From the NCBI GenBank assembly GCA_030063045.1, contig JAQSEB010000002.1:3224001-3288000 (forward strand): DNA of 64,000 nt. Direction: 5' to 3'. Under the pieces are notes generated by a model. The model worked only from the letters and a program-made list of their open reading frames with translations. It was not told where the DNA came from and ran no database searches. Position 1 is the stretch's first letter, and each line of letters begins with the position of its first letter. A program made the translations under genes and the position numbers. Shown one piece after another: positions 39,236 to 52,400 of this stretch. Source of the DNA: Pratylenchus scribneri (lineage: Eukaryota; Nematoda; Chromadorea; Rhabditida; Pratylenchidae).

Positions 39236-40753
39236 TATTTTGACAATACTTATTTTATTTAATATTTTATGTTCTAAAAATTAAATTTTTATATGTGTAA
39301 AAAGTTAAAATTAGCTATCAGTTTGTAGGATTTAGGACTGGGGAAAAGCGAAAAGGCGTGGCGCGTGGTTAGTACTTGATCTTCGATAAGCTTTATTTGT
39401 TTTTTAAATTTCTTAATTTAAGAGAGTGGTGGATGACTATATTGCGGTGTTTTTGTTTAAAATATCACAAAAATATATCAAGAAACCCATAATTTTATTT
39501 GGAATTTGGAACCTAATTTTTGATATTATTTATTTATCGATTGCCCGAGATTGCGTCAACTGATTTAACGTTATTAATAATTTCGCGCAACCGGACACCC
39601 ACTCTCAATAAATAAACCATTAAAAAACCATGCATGTTCATTGCAGAATTGCATTATGGATGGCGCGGCGCAAACGCACAACTCATCTCAAAAACTCAAT
39701 CGCAATTTTTTTTTTTTTTTGAAAAGACTTTTATCCTCGTTACCGTACTCTTTTTTTATTTGTACAGTAATGAAAGGTTTGGGTTTGGGCATTGGCATGC
39801 ATTGTTATATCACTGCTGCTGGTATCTGCGCTATTGTTTTTAATTAATGAATGAATATTTTATATGAAGATCCTCTTATTATCATAATTTTGAAATTTTA
39901 ATCTTTTTTACACCCTATTGTCCATTAAAATAGCAAAAAATTTGCATCTACAATCCCATCAGGCAAAATTTTCCACATTCGTCAAATTTCTGCCCTCCTC
40001 TGCTTTGGACAAAACGGGTTTAGCCTGTGGTTGCTGTTTGTTCATTCCCTTCGATCGAAAGGCAGATAAAAAAGTGCAAAAAGAATTAATGTTTGGTTTG
40101 GAATTGGACGGATGCTTGATTTGATATAAAGACTTAAATTTTTGGCTAAATTTGTTTGAGAATCATAATATTTAAGGTAAATATGTTCATCAGCACAATT
40201 TTACGGAATTCCCTTATTTTGTTGTTTTCCATTTATTTTTTCCATCCTTTTTCCTTTTCTTCCAGCTTTATGGCCCAACATCCTTCTTCGAAGTTTTCCA
40301 AACCAACTTTCCAGCGACATTATTTCTGGGCCCTTTTCTCGTCCCGCCTAGTTTCGGTGATGGTTTGATGGGCGTTGGCCAGAACAGAAGAATTGGGTAA
40401 GAGGAAAGTGAAAGGGAAAGAACACAGCCCCCTAAAAGGGAATTGGTCCAGTTAACGGAGCACTTAATCAACACAGCCTTTGCCCCAGGGAACAGCCACA
40501 GCGGCCCCAACCACTGGAGTGTGATTGCGCAGCATTTTCTCCTTTTACTGCTGTGCTTTCTTCTTCTTCTTCTTCCGCAATCAGTGACGGTGGTCTCGAG
40601 TCAGCCGCCGAGCCGAAAACTTGCTGACCCCGAAATTCCTTGCTTTTCTACTCCTATATTTCACCCACATTTCCTCCTCGACCCAAATAATTTTGTCCCC
40701 CTTCTCTGTAATCATCGACAAAAGAAGCCGCTGGAGCAATTTGGAACATTGCG
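39236..40753. other. Divergent intergenic region, mut-7 / vWA gene
   Basis: Separates the minus-strand cluster from the plus-strand genes, so it probably holds both promoters. Short hydrophobic frames (for example HFLLLLLCFLLLLLP at about 40525-40570) have no ATG and no partner exon. No repeats of the two foldback families are seen. Confidence 0.5.
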
Positions 40754-43076
40754 ATGATGACCCAACAACGGGTCTTCTACAAAAATTGGACCCTTTTTGG
40801 CCTGGTTGGATTTGGCAATTTTTCTTCTCTATCACATTTTTGTAGGTCTTTTTCCTCCTTTGCATTGGAATCCATGCGCAATTACCTCAACTCCCCAGGG
40901 GAGACACAATTTTTCCAGTCAGCTGTTATTTGAATGTAAGAATGGAGAATCAAATTGGGGAACAATTGTTTTAAAGGTTATGATTATTTTGGACCGATCC
41001 GATTCAGTGTTGGGCGGATTTAATCGAAGTCGAGATTTTGTTTTGGCTGCCTCCGAAGAATTGAACATTGGGCCTCATGCCCACAGTGTAAGAGAAACAT
41101 TTTCACATTTATTGAAAATATTATCCAAAATTTATAGGTTTCCATGATCGTTTATTCCGGCAACCACTTCAGAAGGGAAGTGTACCCGTGGAATTTTGCC
41201 AAAAGCAATGAGGAATTCAAAAAAATTGTCAAAGATATTCGAGCAATTGGAGGCACAACGAACACGTATGAGGCAATGAAATTGGCACTAAAATTGATGG
41301 AAACACGAAACAAGACAATTCCAACGTAATCACGAATTGGGATTCTTACAAAATAATTCAAATTTTATATCCTAAAGGCTGGTCATGGTTGTGACAGATG
41401 GACGGAGTGCAGTGGATCCAAAAGAGCCATCCGTCCAATTACAAAGGATTCCGGACACATGGGTATTTGCGGCAGCCACTGGAGACCCACAATTGGCAAA
41501 TAGGTAAAAGTGATCTCAGTAAACAAAAAATTTTTACAATTTATTCCATTTTCAATCAATCATTTGGGCGACAAATGGGCAAATTAGGAAACTTAATGAA
41601 AAAAATAAACAAAAAAAGTCCAATAGGGAGGAAACGTGGTTGATGTGTGGAATTTGAAGAATTATATATATTTCAGTGAAAAACTAATAAATAATAAAAT
41701 TCTTATGACCGAAACAAAATGGACTAAAAAAATAAATGAAAGAAACAATAGAAAGTGAGAATTCATCAGACAAAATGAATAATGAATTAAAATAATTTTG
41801 AGGGAAATTAATTAATAATTCCGGTGAACACTAAGCAAAAAAATTAGCCTTTTAGAAAGGAAAAGCGATTTATTTGAACGAGTTTTTCAAAGAAACCCGC
41901 AAAAAGAGAAATAATGAATGTTCCCTTTGAAAGACAAAGAAAAATTAGGGAAGCCACAAAATGGGGTCAAAATACAATGGAAATATTTTTTGGGAAAAAA
42001 TGAATTATGAACTAAATGAATGATTTTGAATTTTAGGAATGAATTGTTGGATATTGCCGGCCATAAATATCATGTAATTATGCAAACTGCTCGAACTGAA
42101 GCAGAAGTTATTGCGAGGAAATTACTTCGAGAGGCCCAAGAAAAATGCCGGACAACCACAACTACCTCAACCACAACAACAACCACCACAACCACCACAA
42201 CAACAACAACAAATCCATTCACCGGTTGTGAACAGGATTTAGTGCTGGCAAGTCAAAATGGGGGACAATACCCAAAATGAGTGTCTGAATAAAGGTGTTT
42301 GATTTCTCCACCACCACACAACCCGTCTACCAAGATTATATGCGTCTTTCTGAACAAATGATCTCCCAGCTGTACATCTCGCCAAGGCATACTCGAGTCG
42401 CACTGATCACTTTCAGTAGTCCGGGCAAAACGCACACACAGTGGGATTTGAAAAAGATGAAAACGGCTGCACAGGCAAATTACATGGGAATTTTAGTATT
42501 TTTATTTTATTATCACAGGTTGTTGATGGCATTCGGAATGTTCAATATATTGGAGGGTTGACCTCAGTGGGTATGTAAATTTCATTGTTTTTTATTTGGA
42601 TTCTTATTGGAATTCAGGACAGGGAATTCGTGAGGCGGCGAAGCAGGCGAATGTCCCCCGGGCTTATCCATTGCCCGTTCCTGCCAACAAAATTATGATT
42701 GTATTCACGGATGGATGGCAGAATAAAGGACCAGTAAAAATACAAAATAATATTAATGAATTATTTTTGGTAAATTAAGGATCCATTAGAAGAATCGAAG
42801 GCGGCAGCTGCCCTTGGTTTTAAAATCTACTCGGTTTCCGTTGTGGTCAGATTTTGGGACATTTGGGAAATTTTAAAATGTTCATTTTAGTCTAATCGGA
42901 AAGATGCGATTCCGGTGAATGTAGAGACGCTGGATACCATTGTGCAACATCCACAATCCGAACATTTTACGGATCAAAACTTCCAACAACTCATCAATAT
43001 TGTGAGCCCAAATATAAATTTGCTTTAAGTTAATTTTTAGGTTCGTCAAAAAAATTTGGCTTGTTTGGGTGGTTAA
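40754..43076 (+). CDS. Secreted protein with two von Willebrand A domains and poly-Thr linker
   Basis: Likely an extracellular adhesion or matrix protein. Exon 1 is 40754-40804 and exon 2 is 40846-40935; joined they give a signal peptide (hydrophobic core LFGLVFFLLCIGIHA) followed by QLPQLPRGD. Exon 3 from 40977 opens the first vWA domain with the MIDAS motif DRSDS, then MVVTDGRS. A run of about 18 Thr (42160-42210) links to the second vWA domain, with DFSTT as its MIDAS, ALITFSSPG and MIVFTDGWQNKG. The stop is at 43076, after CLGG. The Thr run is a likely O-glycosylated, mucin-like spacer. One intron (42248-42294) uses a GC donor. An intron of about 0.5 kb (41510-42035) carries nothing recognisable. 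AATAAA lies near 43274. A reading-phase check supports exons 1-3. Confidence 0.87.
42248..42294 (+). other. GC-AG intron (47 nt) in the vWA gene
   Basis: The second vWA domain needs QDLVL to join VFDFSTT. The only boundary that does so is CTG|GCAAGT ... AAAG|GTGTTT. GCAAGT is the textbook form of a GC donor. Reading through hits a stop at 42278. Confidence 0.8.
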
Positions 43077-43472
43077 ACATTGATTGAAGTAGAAGATATG
43101 AAAATCATGAAAGGAATAAAAAAATTATGTTTATTTTACCATCAAAATATAAAAAAGCACAACATCATTGCCATGACAGTTTATCATCAAATTTATCTAA
43201 AATTAGTTGTACTATTTCCCAAACATTCTATCAAATTTACACAAAAATTTATATTAATTTCACATTAATTTGAATAAATATTTTTTAAATGTTGACAAAT
43301 TGAGCAATTTTTTGTTTGGGCAAATGACCTTTATTTATATGGGTCAGTTGTCGCCATCAACCCCCTCCCTTCCATTCCATTCCCGACTGTCAATTCGCGC
43401 AGTTGAAAAATACTAATTAGGTCAATCTCATTCAGTCAATATCCCATTGGAATTCATTCGAAATACCAAAAA

Positions 43473-46400
43473 ATGAAATCCCTTCTTCTATTGTTTATTT
43501 TATTGAATAATTTGGCTAATGGAGAGGAACAAGTTTTTGATGGCCAAGCAGAAATTGCACTGGAAAAGGCACTCGGGTAATTAAGTTTTTAATTAGGATA
43601 TAATCTTTTATTATCAAGTGATATGCGATTGGGAGCTTCGGAAACCAAAGAAATGGTTACTGTCCCTTCATCAATTCGACATCCAATTCCGCCTGTGGCA
43701 CCGCCTCGTGCCTCTGCCGAACAAATTGGAATAAATTCGATGAATTCATCAATTCCACCAATGCTTCCACCATTTGTTGTTCTCATCAATCCTCCTTCAC
43801 CTTTACAAATGGCCAAAAGCCATAGTAATTCAGCACCATTGGCAAATTTTGTGGTTCGGCCGAATGAACCAAAACGTGTTCATAAATTCGAGTTTATGCC
43901 ACATTTTGATAAAGAGAATTATGAATTTATGATACCTGAAGGAGGGCAAATGGAGGTTAAAAAATAGGGGAAAATGTGAATTAATTTTGAATTTATCCAG
44001 GAGGATACATTGGTTGCAGTGTTAACATTTTTTGGACATTTGAACGGGGAAATACCCAAATTTGATATCAAAATGGATCGATTAGGCTGGTTTAGCATTG
44101 GAGATGTTCAAACCACTCAGGCAAATTTCCCATTTTTAATAATTTTAATAATTTATAATTTTAAATATTTAAGGAATCAAATAATTATGCCCTTTCGGAA
44201 GTGCCAATTTTGCGTCGAGCAAATGCAAAAATTAATTGGACTGAAATTGACAATGCTGATGGAATTTATAAATTCCAAGTGAATGGAATCCAAGGCCCAA
44301 TGAATGCTTCGGCACAAATTCGAGTCGAAATATTGCCAAGCCGAAATTATACACATTTGGAATTGGAACCGACAAATGTGGAAGAAAAGAAGGTGGAATT
44401 GAAAAACATTACAATTGAAATGGGACAATCCACCGTGGACAAAAATGGAAAGGATGAAAATGTGAAGGAGGAAGAAAACAAAGAGCCGGGTGAAGATTTG
44501 TTGGGCAATGAGGAAATGGACGAGGAATTGTTGAGGATGGACCCATTGGGCTTAATTGATTTGACTGACAATGAAGGGAATGAATTATTTGGAATTGACG
44601 AAGAACAAGAAAATATGACAATTCGAGTAAACTTGAATGGAAAAGAAAGTCGAAATGGCCAATTGGAAGTGGAATTCATGGAATTATCGACATATTTGAA
44701 CAATCCAGTGGCCAATTTTGCTGTCAATTTTGAGGAAATTCATAAAAATACGGCCATAGATTTGGCTAAAAATATTGTCCGTTTGGAATTGAAACCGGCC
44801 AATTCATTTTTGGATATTCGTCCTCATTATATAGCACCTGGAGATCAAGCTAATTTGTGGATTGTGGATCCGGTCAAAGTGGCTGAATTAACAAAAGGGA
44901 ATGGCGGAGAATGGCAACAACAATTCAAATTATTTGTACATCAAATGGAAGAACCAATTATTGGCAATGCTTCAGCCATAATGCTAATTTTCAATGGGTC
45001 ATTGTTGGTCAAGGGAGGCGAAAATCCAATGCCATCAATTAATTTCACAAATTCTGCTGATGGCGGATATGAATTTGCCATCAATGAAGAAGCAAAGAAT
45101 GGTCACGAACTGGGCAAATTAGAAGTGGAAACAACAGGGAAAGTGAGAATAAAAGTAAATTATTAATTTGAATTATCCATTGGTAGATTGATGGTCGCCT
45201 TACATTTTCACTTTATGGCCAAGGCTCCGAATTATTCAAAATTGATGAAATGGGCATTCTTCGTTTAAATTGCCATCAAAATATTTCCTCTAACCTCAAT
45301 TCTAGTTTTCCTGATCAATGTTTAGACCGCGAGATGGGTCCATCTTCATTTTATTTTGTTGCCAGTGCCTCTATAACCAATTCAAATGGACAAAATTTGG
45401 TGGCGCCGATGCCAATCACAGTCCACGTGGAGGATGCAAATGATAATCCACCTCGGCTTGAACTGTTCAATCAGAAGGAAATGATCACAATTTTAAATGG
45501 CCGAATGGAAGGAGGGCCTTTGGTTATTGCAATTCGGGATGAGGACAGGCAAATGAATTATTCAATCATTTCCATCATTCAATAATTACAGTTCACCACA
45601 AAATCGAGAAAATCATCTTTTGCTTCAGGGCAATTGTTCCAAATTCTTTGCAATTCAACAATTGAAGAATTCTTCCATCGATCTTTTTGCCATCAATTTT
45701 GCTTCTGAATCCCAGCAGATGGAAGAAAATTGTGAGCATCTGGAATTGATTGCTGGGGATGAACAGGGTCAAATTGATCGACAAGAATTCAAAATCTTAT
45801 TTAAAAACAATCAACAGCCAATCCGCTTTATTAATTCAATTTATGAACGTTCATTAAATGCCGACAAAATACACATTGGTTTGTTCTTATGATTTATTAC
45901 TTATTTGTTAGTAAAATAGGTGGAATTATTTTCTAGCTAATTAATTAATGTATTTAAATTCAGGGCTCCCAATTGTTCGAATGCAATTGGCGAATAATTC
46001 GAATTCGCATCGAGAAATGAACTTGAATTATGCAATCATTGGTGGAAATCCAGGATGGTTGGCCATTGAGCCATTCACCGGAAATGTTTTTGTCAATGAA
46101 ATGCCCCCGAAAAAGTTTCATAATTTTCACATTCAATTGAATTCAATTTTATTCAGTTTAATTCCTGGAAGAAATGTGTTTTTAATAAAAGTTGCAGCCA
46201 TTCAAAATCATATCAAATTGGCGGAATCCCTTCTTAAATTGGAAATAGTTACCAATTCGGCGCCCATTCATTCCGATTTGAATATCAAATTTCCAATGCC
46301 ATTTATCCAAATGGAGTTGGAACGACCTGAAGGATTTGATCAATTGGAGGAAGAAACTCCTAAATCAACTGCCATTTTGGTAGTGCCCATTTTTGAGAAT

Positions 46401-49400
46401 ATGGAATTGGCACGGCACACAAAATTGGATGGAATGGAAGCCTGGGATTCTGTTGGACGACCCGTTGAATTGGTAAAGGCAATAAAATTATAATATGGTC
46501 AAAAATGATCCTTTTTAGGGAATTGACCCTTTACTAGATTATTCTCCTGAAAATGGCAGTATTCAAATTAATTCCTCGCTTCTTGGCCCAATCCGTTCCC
46601 TTCATGTCCATTTCAAATTAGACAAGGGGAAAGATGAGGAAAAGATGCTTTTGGCCATAACTTTTCGTTCGGATCCAATCAAGGCGGAACAACATCGACG
46701 CCGTCTTTCTAGGCCACGTTTTGTGGCCCCATGGGTGGATGAGGAAACGCAAATTACCATCAAAATTGCTGAAGAATTACCAGTAAAAATTGTTTTATTG
46801 TCGCAAAAATAATTTTGCCAGATTGGTCAACCATTTTTCCGCCTTCCCGCCTTCAATCCATTAACCGGCAAGCCTATTAGCCAAATTAAATTGGAAGGTC
46901 CAGATGCGGATTCATTTACATTTGATAATAAAACTGGTTAAATTACTAATTGAATTATATTATTAAAAATGCATTTTGAACATTAAAGGTGAAATTCGAA
47001 TTGGAAGACGACTCGATTTTGAAACTTCTGCTCGTTTTCAGCAAATTTCCCTGATTGCCAATTCATCGGAAAGTGATCAACCTGTTCGGGCTCAAATTCA
47101 AATTGAACTATTGGACGTGGATGATACGCCTCCAAAAATTAGCATTCAATCGCCCTTGGCTACCGAAAAAATGGGGGAAATTGTTCACCTCGAATTTGAA
47201 GAGAATCCACCTAAAAATAAACAATTGGGCATTTTGGAAGTGAATGACCCAGATTCAAGGAAACATAATTGCGAATTGGTGGGAAAGGAGGCGGACAAAT
47301 TTACACTTGAACCAATCAAACAAGTCGAACAAATAATTTTAATATATTTTGATATTATTTTCTTTAGAAGAATGCAAAACATCAATGGAGGCTATCAATT
47401 GGCCAAATTGGAAATGATGAATTGGATAGGAAGAGAATAGAACAAATTGGGCTGGTCATTCGTTGTGTGGATTATCCTGGCCAAAATCGGGCTGAAATGC
47501 CAATACTCTTCACACTTTTGGATCAAAATGACAATCGGCCAATACTGAGTTGGGCCCACCAAGGACAAGAACATATTGAGGTGGCCGCAAAGGAATGGCC
47601 AAAAGGAGCGATAATAACGTAAATTCACAATATATAAGGAAAAGAATTATATCAGATTTTTAATTTAGTCGATTTTGGGCACGTGATCAAGATATTGGCG
47701 AGAATGGTCGAGTCCAATTCCATATGGGAAATGGCAGGGGATTAGGCAATGAATTGTTCCGAATTGACCCCGAAAATGGGGAATTGATGGCCGCAAATGA
47801 TGATGGTGAAGGGGAGGAAAGGCCATTGGCTAAATTGGCCGAAATGTTGGCCGGTCAAATGTTAGAATTGGAAGTGGTGGCCAAGGATAATGGGTAAGCG
47901 GAATGTGTGAATTATTTGAATTAGAATTCAAATTTAGTCGGCCTTCTCTTTCGAGCAGTGTAAAAGTGCGAATATTGTTGGATGCCGGCAATGACGAAGG
48001 TCAAAGGGAATTGCATTGGATTTGGCCAGACAATGAAGGAAACGGAAATACGATAATCGAAGTGGAAGAAGATGTGCCGGAGGGCAGAAAAATTGGAAAG
48101 GCAGAAGCCATTTGGAGGGGAGGCGAAGGAGGGGAAATATTTTACAAAATTGGAAATGCAGAGGAAGGAGGCGAAGAAGTATTGAGGATTGATGAAAGGA
48201 GTGGCGAAATTTTCACTGCATCCAAGTTTGATTATGAGAGTCGAAAACATTGGACGGTGGGTGAAAAATTTATTAATTAATTTAATTGAAAGCACAAAGA
48301 TGAATTAAATATTTGGCCAAAATAGGCATTAAAAGAAACTTTGCTTGAGGGAATGTCTTTTAGCTTTTTCTTTTGTCGCTTTTTCCCTTTGATCATCCGC
48401 ATCATAGTTTCGATTATCACCATGAAGGCGAAGTACGGCCATATTCAAAGCGACCAAAGATTTGCGTGCTAATTGATTGGGGTGTTGTTGGTAAAGGAAT
48501 CGAGCAGGCCGGGGCACAGGGGGCGATCTTCGCCCATCGGCCAAATTCTCAAGTGTCCAATAGCCTGAATGGAATGTTACAGCTTGCCAAATCCTTTCAC
48601 TTTACCTACCTTTATGGGCTTGTACTGTGGCCGGATCCTGAAGGGAAAGAAGGGCTGGATAGAATCGACGATAAATGCCTGAATTTGCGTGGAAATATTT
48701 TAAGTTTACTGAAATTGGGAAAATACAACCTTGGAATGCATCTTCTTCAAAATCTCGGGAGCAACTTTCTTCTGTCCTTGATTTGGCCAAAGTAATTGGG
48801 AATGGGCTGATTCGATTTTCCCAACTTTTCTGCCTTCCCCCAAATCCATCCTTCTCTTCCGAATTGTTCAATCCCAATATTCGTCGATTATTTTCCCTCA
48901 AAACGGCATGAAGGCATTCTTTGAGTCTGTTGAAAGACATAAAAACACAATTTGGGTTTTACCATAGTTATTTTCCCATTGAGCAATAAAAATCTTTATG
49001 GAATCAAAAATTACTGGATTTCCAATTGTCGACTTCGAAATCGTTCCGGAACGGACCAATGAACTTCGCAAGCAACGGCCAATAATTTGGAATCTGTGCC
49101 CAGCCAATGTTCCAATTCTTTCTAAAATTATGCACTAATTTCCGTTTAATTTCTTCCAATTTTCAACCTTAACATCTTCCAACACTGGGCCAAGTCCACC
49201 ACGCGATTCAAATGCTGCCGTAACGTATTTTGTTTCAGTGATTCGATCCCGTAATCGTTCCAAATGTTCCAAAGCAGTGGTAGAAGGTGACAAGGAAAGG
49301 ACAGCCATAGAGGAGCCGAGGGAATCGGGTCGAAAGCCGCCAAAAGCGGATCGAGAAAGACGAGGCTCGGATGAGGCCGGTTTTACCAACAATGATTGAC

Positions 49401-52400
49401 GATTTGATGTTGGCGTATGGAATCCTTCAAATACATATTAAATAAATTATGCCAAAATAACCCAAACATTACCTTCCAATTGTCGATGTTTCTCCTTCCC
49501 CTCACTTTGCCTTCTTTGTCGATGTTTAAACAATAATTGTTGAATGGCAGCTGGGCTGAACATACTGCTTTTGCCATCTTCCTCCTTTGTTGGACTTGTT
49601 GCCCGTTTTGATGCCAGCATTTCTTTTGGCTTCTTCTTTTCCTTTGCTGTTTCCTTCAATTAAATGTGCATTTTATTTTTTGATTGAATGAAGGGAAATT
49701 GGGCGAATGAAATTTGACACTTTCCCCTCAATTGATCAAACAAATTACCTTCTGGACATTCTCAATTGGACGTGGCGATTCCACTCGATAATAGCGGCTT
49801 TTGGTTGGCTCCTTTTCTTCCTCTCCCCTCCTCGATGTCCTTTCCGGCGGCGATATACTCACACGCAAATGCCTTTTGGCTTTCGGCGGCAATGATTGGG
49901 GCGAACCAGCGGGACTGATAGCTAAAACAGTCGAAATGAGAAATTAAAACATGCAGAAGTATTCTAACTAATATAAATACAGTAGGCGGAAATAATCTTA
50001 AAACAGGCGGAATTATTCTAAGTTGACAAGGCGGAATTATTCTAAGTTGACCAGGCGGAATTATTCTAAATTAGCCAGGCGGAATTATTCTAAGTTGACC
50101 AGGCGGAATTATTCTAAATTAGCCAGGCGGAATTATTCCAAGTTGACCAGGCGGAATTATTCTAAATTAGCCAGGCGGAATTATTCCAAGTTGACCAGGC
50201 GGAATTATTCTAAATTAGCCAGGCGGAATTATTCCAAGTTGACCAGGCGGAATTATTCTAAGTTAACCAGGTGGAATTATTCTTCGCCAGGCGGAATTAT
50301 TCTAAGTTCGCCAGGCGGAATTATTCTAACTTGACCAGGCGGAATTATTCTAAATTAGCCAGGCGGAATTATTCTAAGTTGACCAGGCGGAATTATTCCA
50401 AGTTGACCAGGCGGAATTATTCTAAATTAGCCAGGCGGAATTATTCCAAGTTGACCAGGCGGAATTATTCTAAGTTAACCAGGTGGAATTATTCTTCGCC
50501 AGGCGGAATTATTCTAAGTTCGCCAGGCGGAATTATTCTAAGTTAACCAGGCGGAATTATTCTTCGCCAGGCGGAATTATTCTAAGTTCGCCAGGCGGAA
50601 TTATTCTAAGTTAACCAGGCGGAATTATTCTTCGCCAGGCGGAATTATTCTAAGTTCGCCAGGCGGAATTATTCTAAGTTAACCAGGCGGAATTATTCTT
50701 CGCCAGGCGGAATTATTCTAAGTTCGCCAGGCGGAATTATTCTAAGTTAACCAGGCGGAATTATTCTTCGCCAGGCGGAATTATTCTAAGTTCGCCAGGC
50801 GGAATTAAAACGGGCGGAATTAATCTAAATAAGGCTGAATTATTTCTTATCAGCTAAATTGGTGGAATAAATTACTAGCTAAACATTCTAAATAAACAGA
50901 GGAATTAAAAAGCCGAATTTTTTTATGCTTACTCAGAGAAGATTTTTGACCAGCCGAAAGAGGCGATGAAGAATTGGAAGGAAGCCAAACATCCGTTGCT
51001 TCATTTTGTTGTTGTTGTTCGACTTTCGAATTGCCACGTAATTCCATTTCCAATTGTGAGAGGCTAATTTTTTTTGGAGTCATCATCACCAAAGGCGGCG
51101 ACTGTTTTACACTCTCAAATCGGCCAAAGTGAAAAGGGCGTCCAATGCCCAATTCTGCACGAGAATAATGCAATGGGATTGGCGGAGAGGAAGAAAGGAT
51201 GGATTTTGGTTGGGCAATTGGAGATTGTGCCCTAATTTGGCTTCTATTTAAGCTGCTTTGTTGCTTTTCGGCTTGACCAATGTCCTTTCTCTTTTTTGGT
51301 GAATGTGATCGTTCTGGAGGCTGCATCCACATTTCCCTTTGTTCATGATATGCCCTCAACAAAGTTTGCAATTCCCGGAGCCGAACACTGTTTCGCCTTC
51401 TTGGATTATTCATTGTTGAACGAGCCTCAATTTGTGGGGAAACGGGTGCAGTCCAGGCCAAATTTTCCTCCGAAGCCATTGTCTATATTTGGTGTGTTAT
51501 TCATTGTTTTTGCCATTAAACTCACCAAACTTCTGGCATCGGCTCCTTCACCCCTTTGGCTGCTTGTCCCACTTCCCTCGCCAAATAATTTTTTCCTCAA
51601 TTTCCTCAATGATCCACGGGAACGCAATGAACTTGTCCGTCCGCCTCGTCGAGATATTGGACTTGGGGCGGCGGAAGAGCGCAAGGAATCTGGGCCAATT
51701 TGAGGTGATTGATGGCCAATTGAGGAAGAAGGCGACGAGGCAGATGGCCTACGGAAACGTTCACGAAGGGAATAGATAACCGAATCCATTTGTAATTCCA
51801 ATTGTTCAATGTTCATTTTGGACAGGGCACGTAGAATAGATGATTGGAAAATTTTGGAAATAAAAATATTTTTTATCAAAAGGGGGAAAGGCGACACTGA
51901 AAACAAGGCGTGAAAATAAGTAATCCTTGCGCGCAGATTTGTGTGGAAACGAGTCGTAAAATTGAAATTGGCCTTTAAAAATAGGCGAGCAAATCCCCGC
52001 GCAACTGATCCATCCTCCCTTTTCCATAAATAATCCGCCACTCCCGTGGGTTGCCTTCCCTCACCAAATTCCCATAAAATATCCAAACTTGATGGATTTT
52101 TATGACCGAGGCTCATTATAAAATAATTCTAATATAATAATTTTAGTGAAATTTTTTTGGATTAAAAAATGAATAAAAATTTAAGGAAAATGTGGAATGA
52201 TAAATTTGAATAATATATTTTTTATCCAAAAATTCAGTTCTTGGTGACTGCATTTTCATTGGAAGACAAAAAAGAATTGAATGCCATTTTTGAATTAAAT
52301 GTACTAAATGTGGACGAATATTGGCCTCAATTTGCGCACAGTTTGCAGGCAATGGCTTTAATTATCTTTCCTTCAAATCACTTAATTTTAGCCGGGTTTA

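Noticed and set aside
40518..40600. Leu-rich hydrophobic frame upstream of the vWA gene, first taken as its signal peptide
   Set aside because: It has no ATG, and exons 40754-40804 and 40846-40935 give a better signal peptide in phase with the vWA domain.
48373..48911. Plus-strand ORFs after the cadherin exon ending 48256
   Set aside because: They are shadows of the nested minus-strand gene, whose exons here join in phase with good splice sites.
50023..50546. Long plus-strand ORFs with repeating RRNYSKLT
   Set aside because: The 24-bp repeat unit happens to be a multiple of three and stop-free; the sequence is an intronic minisatellite with no start context or gene structure.
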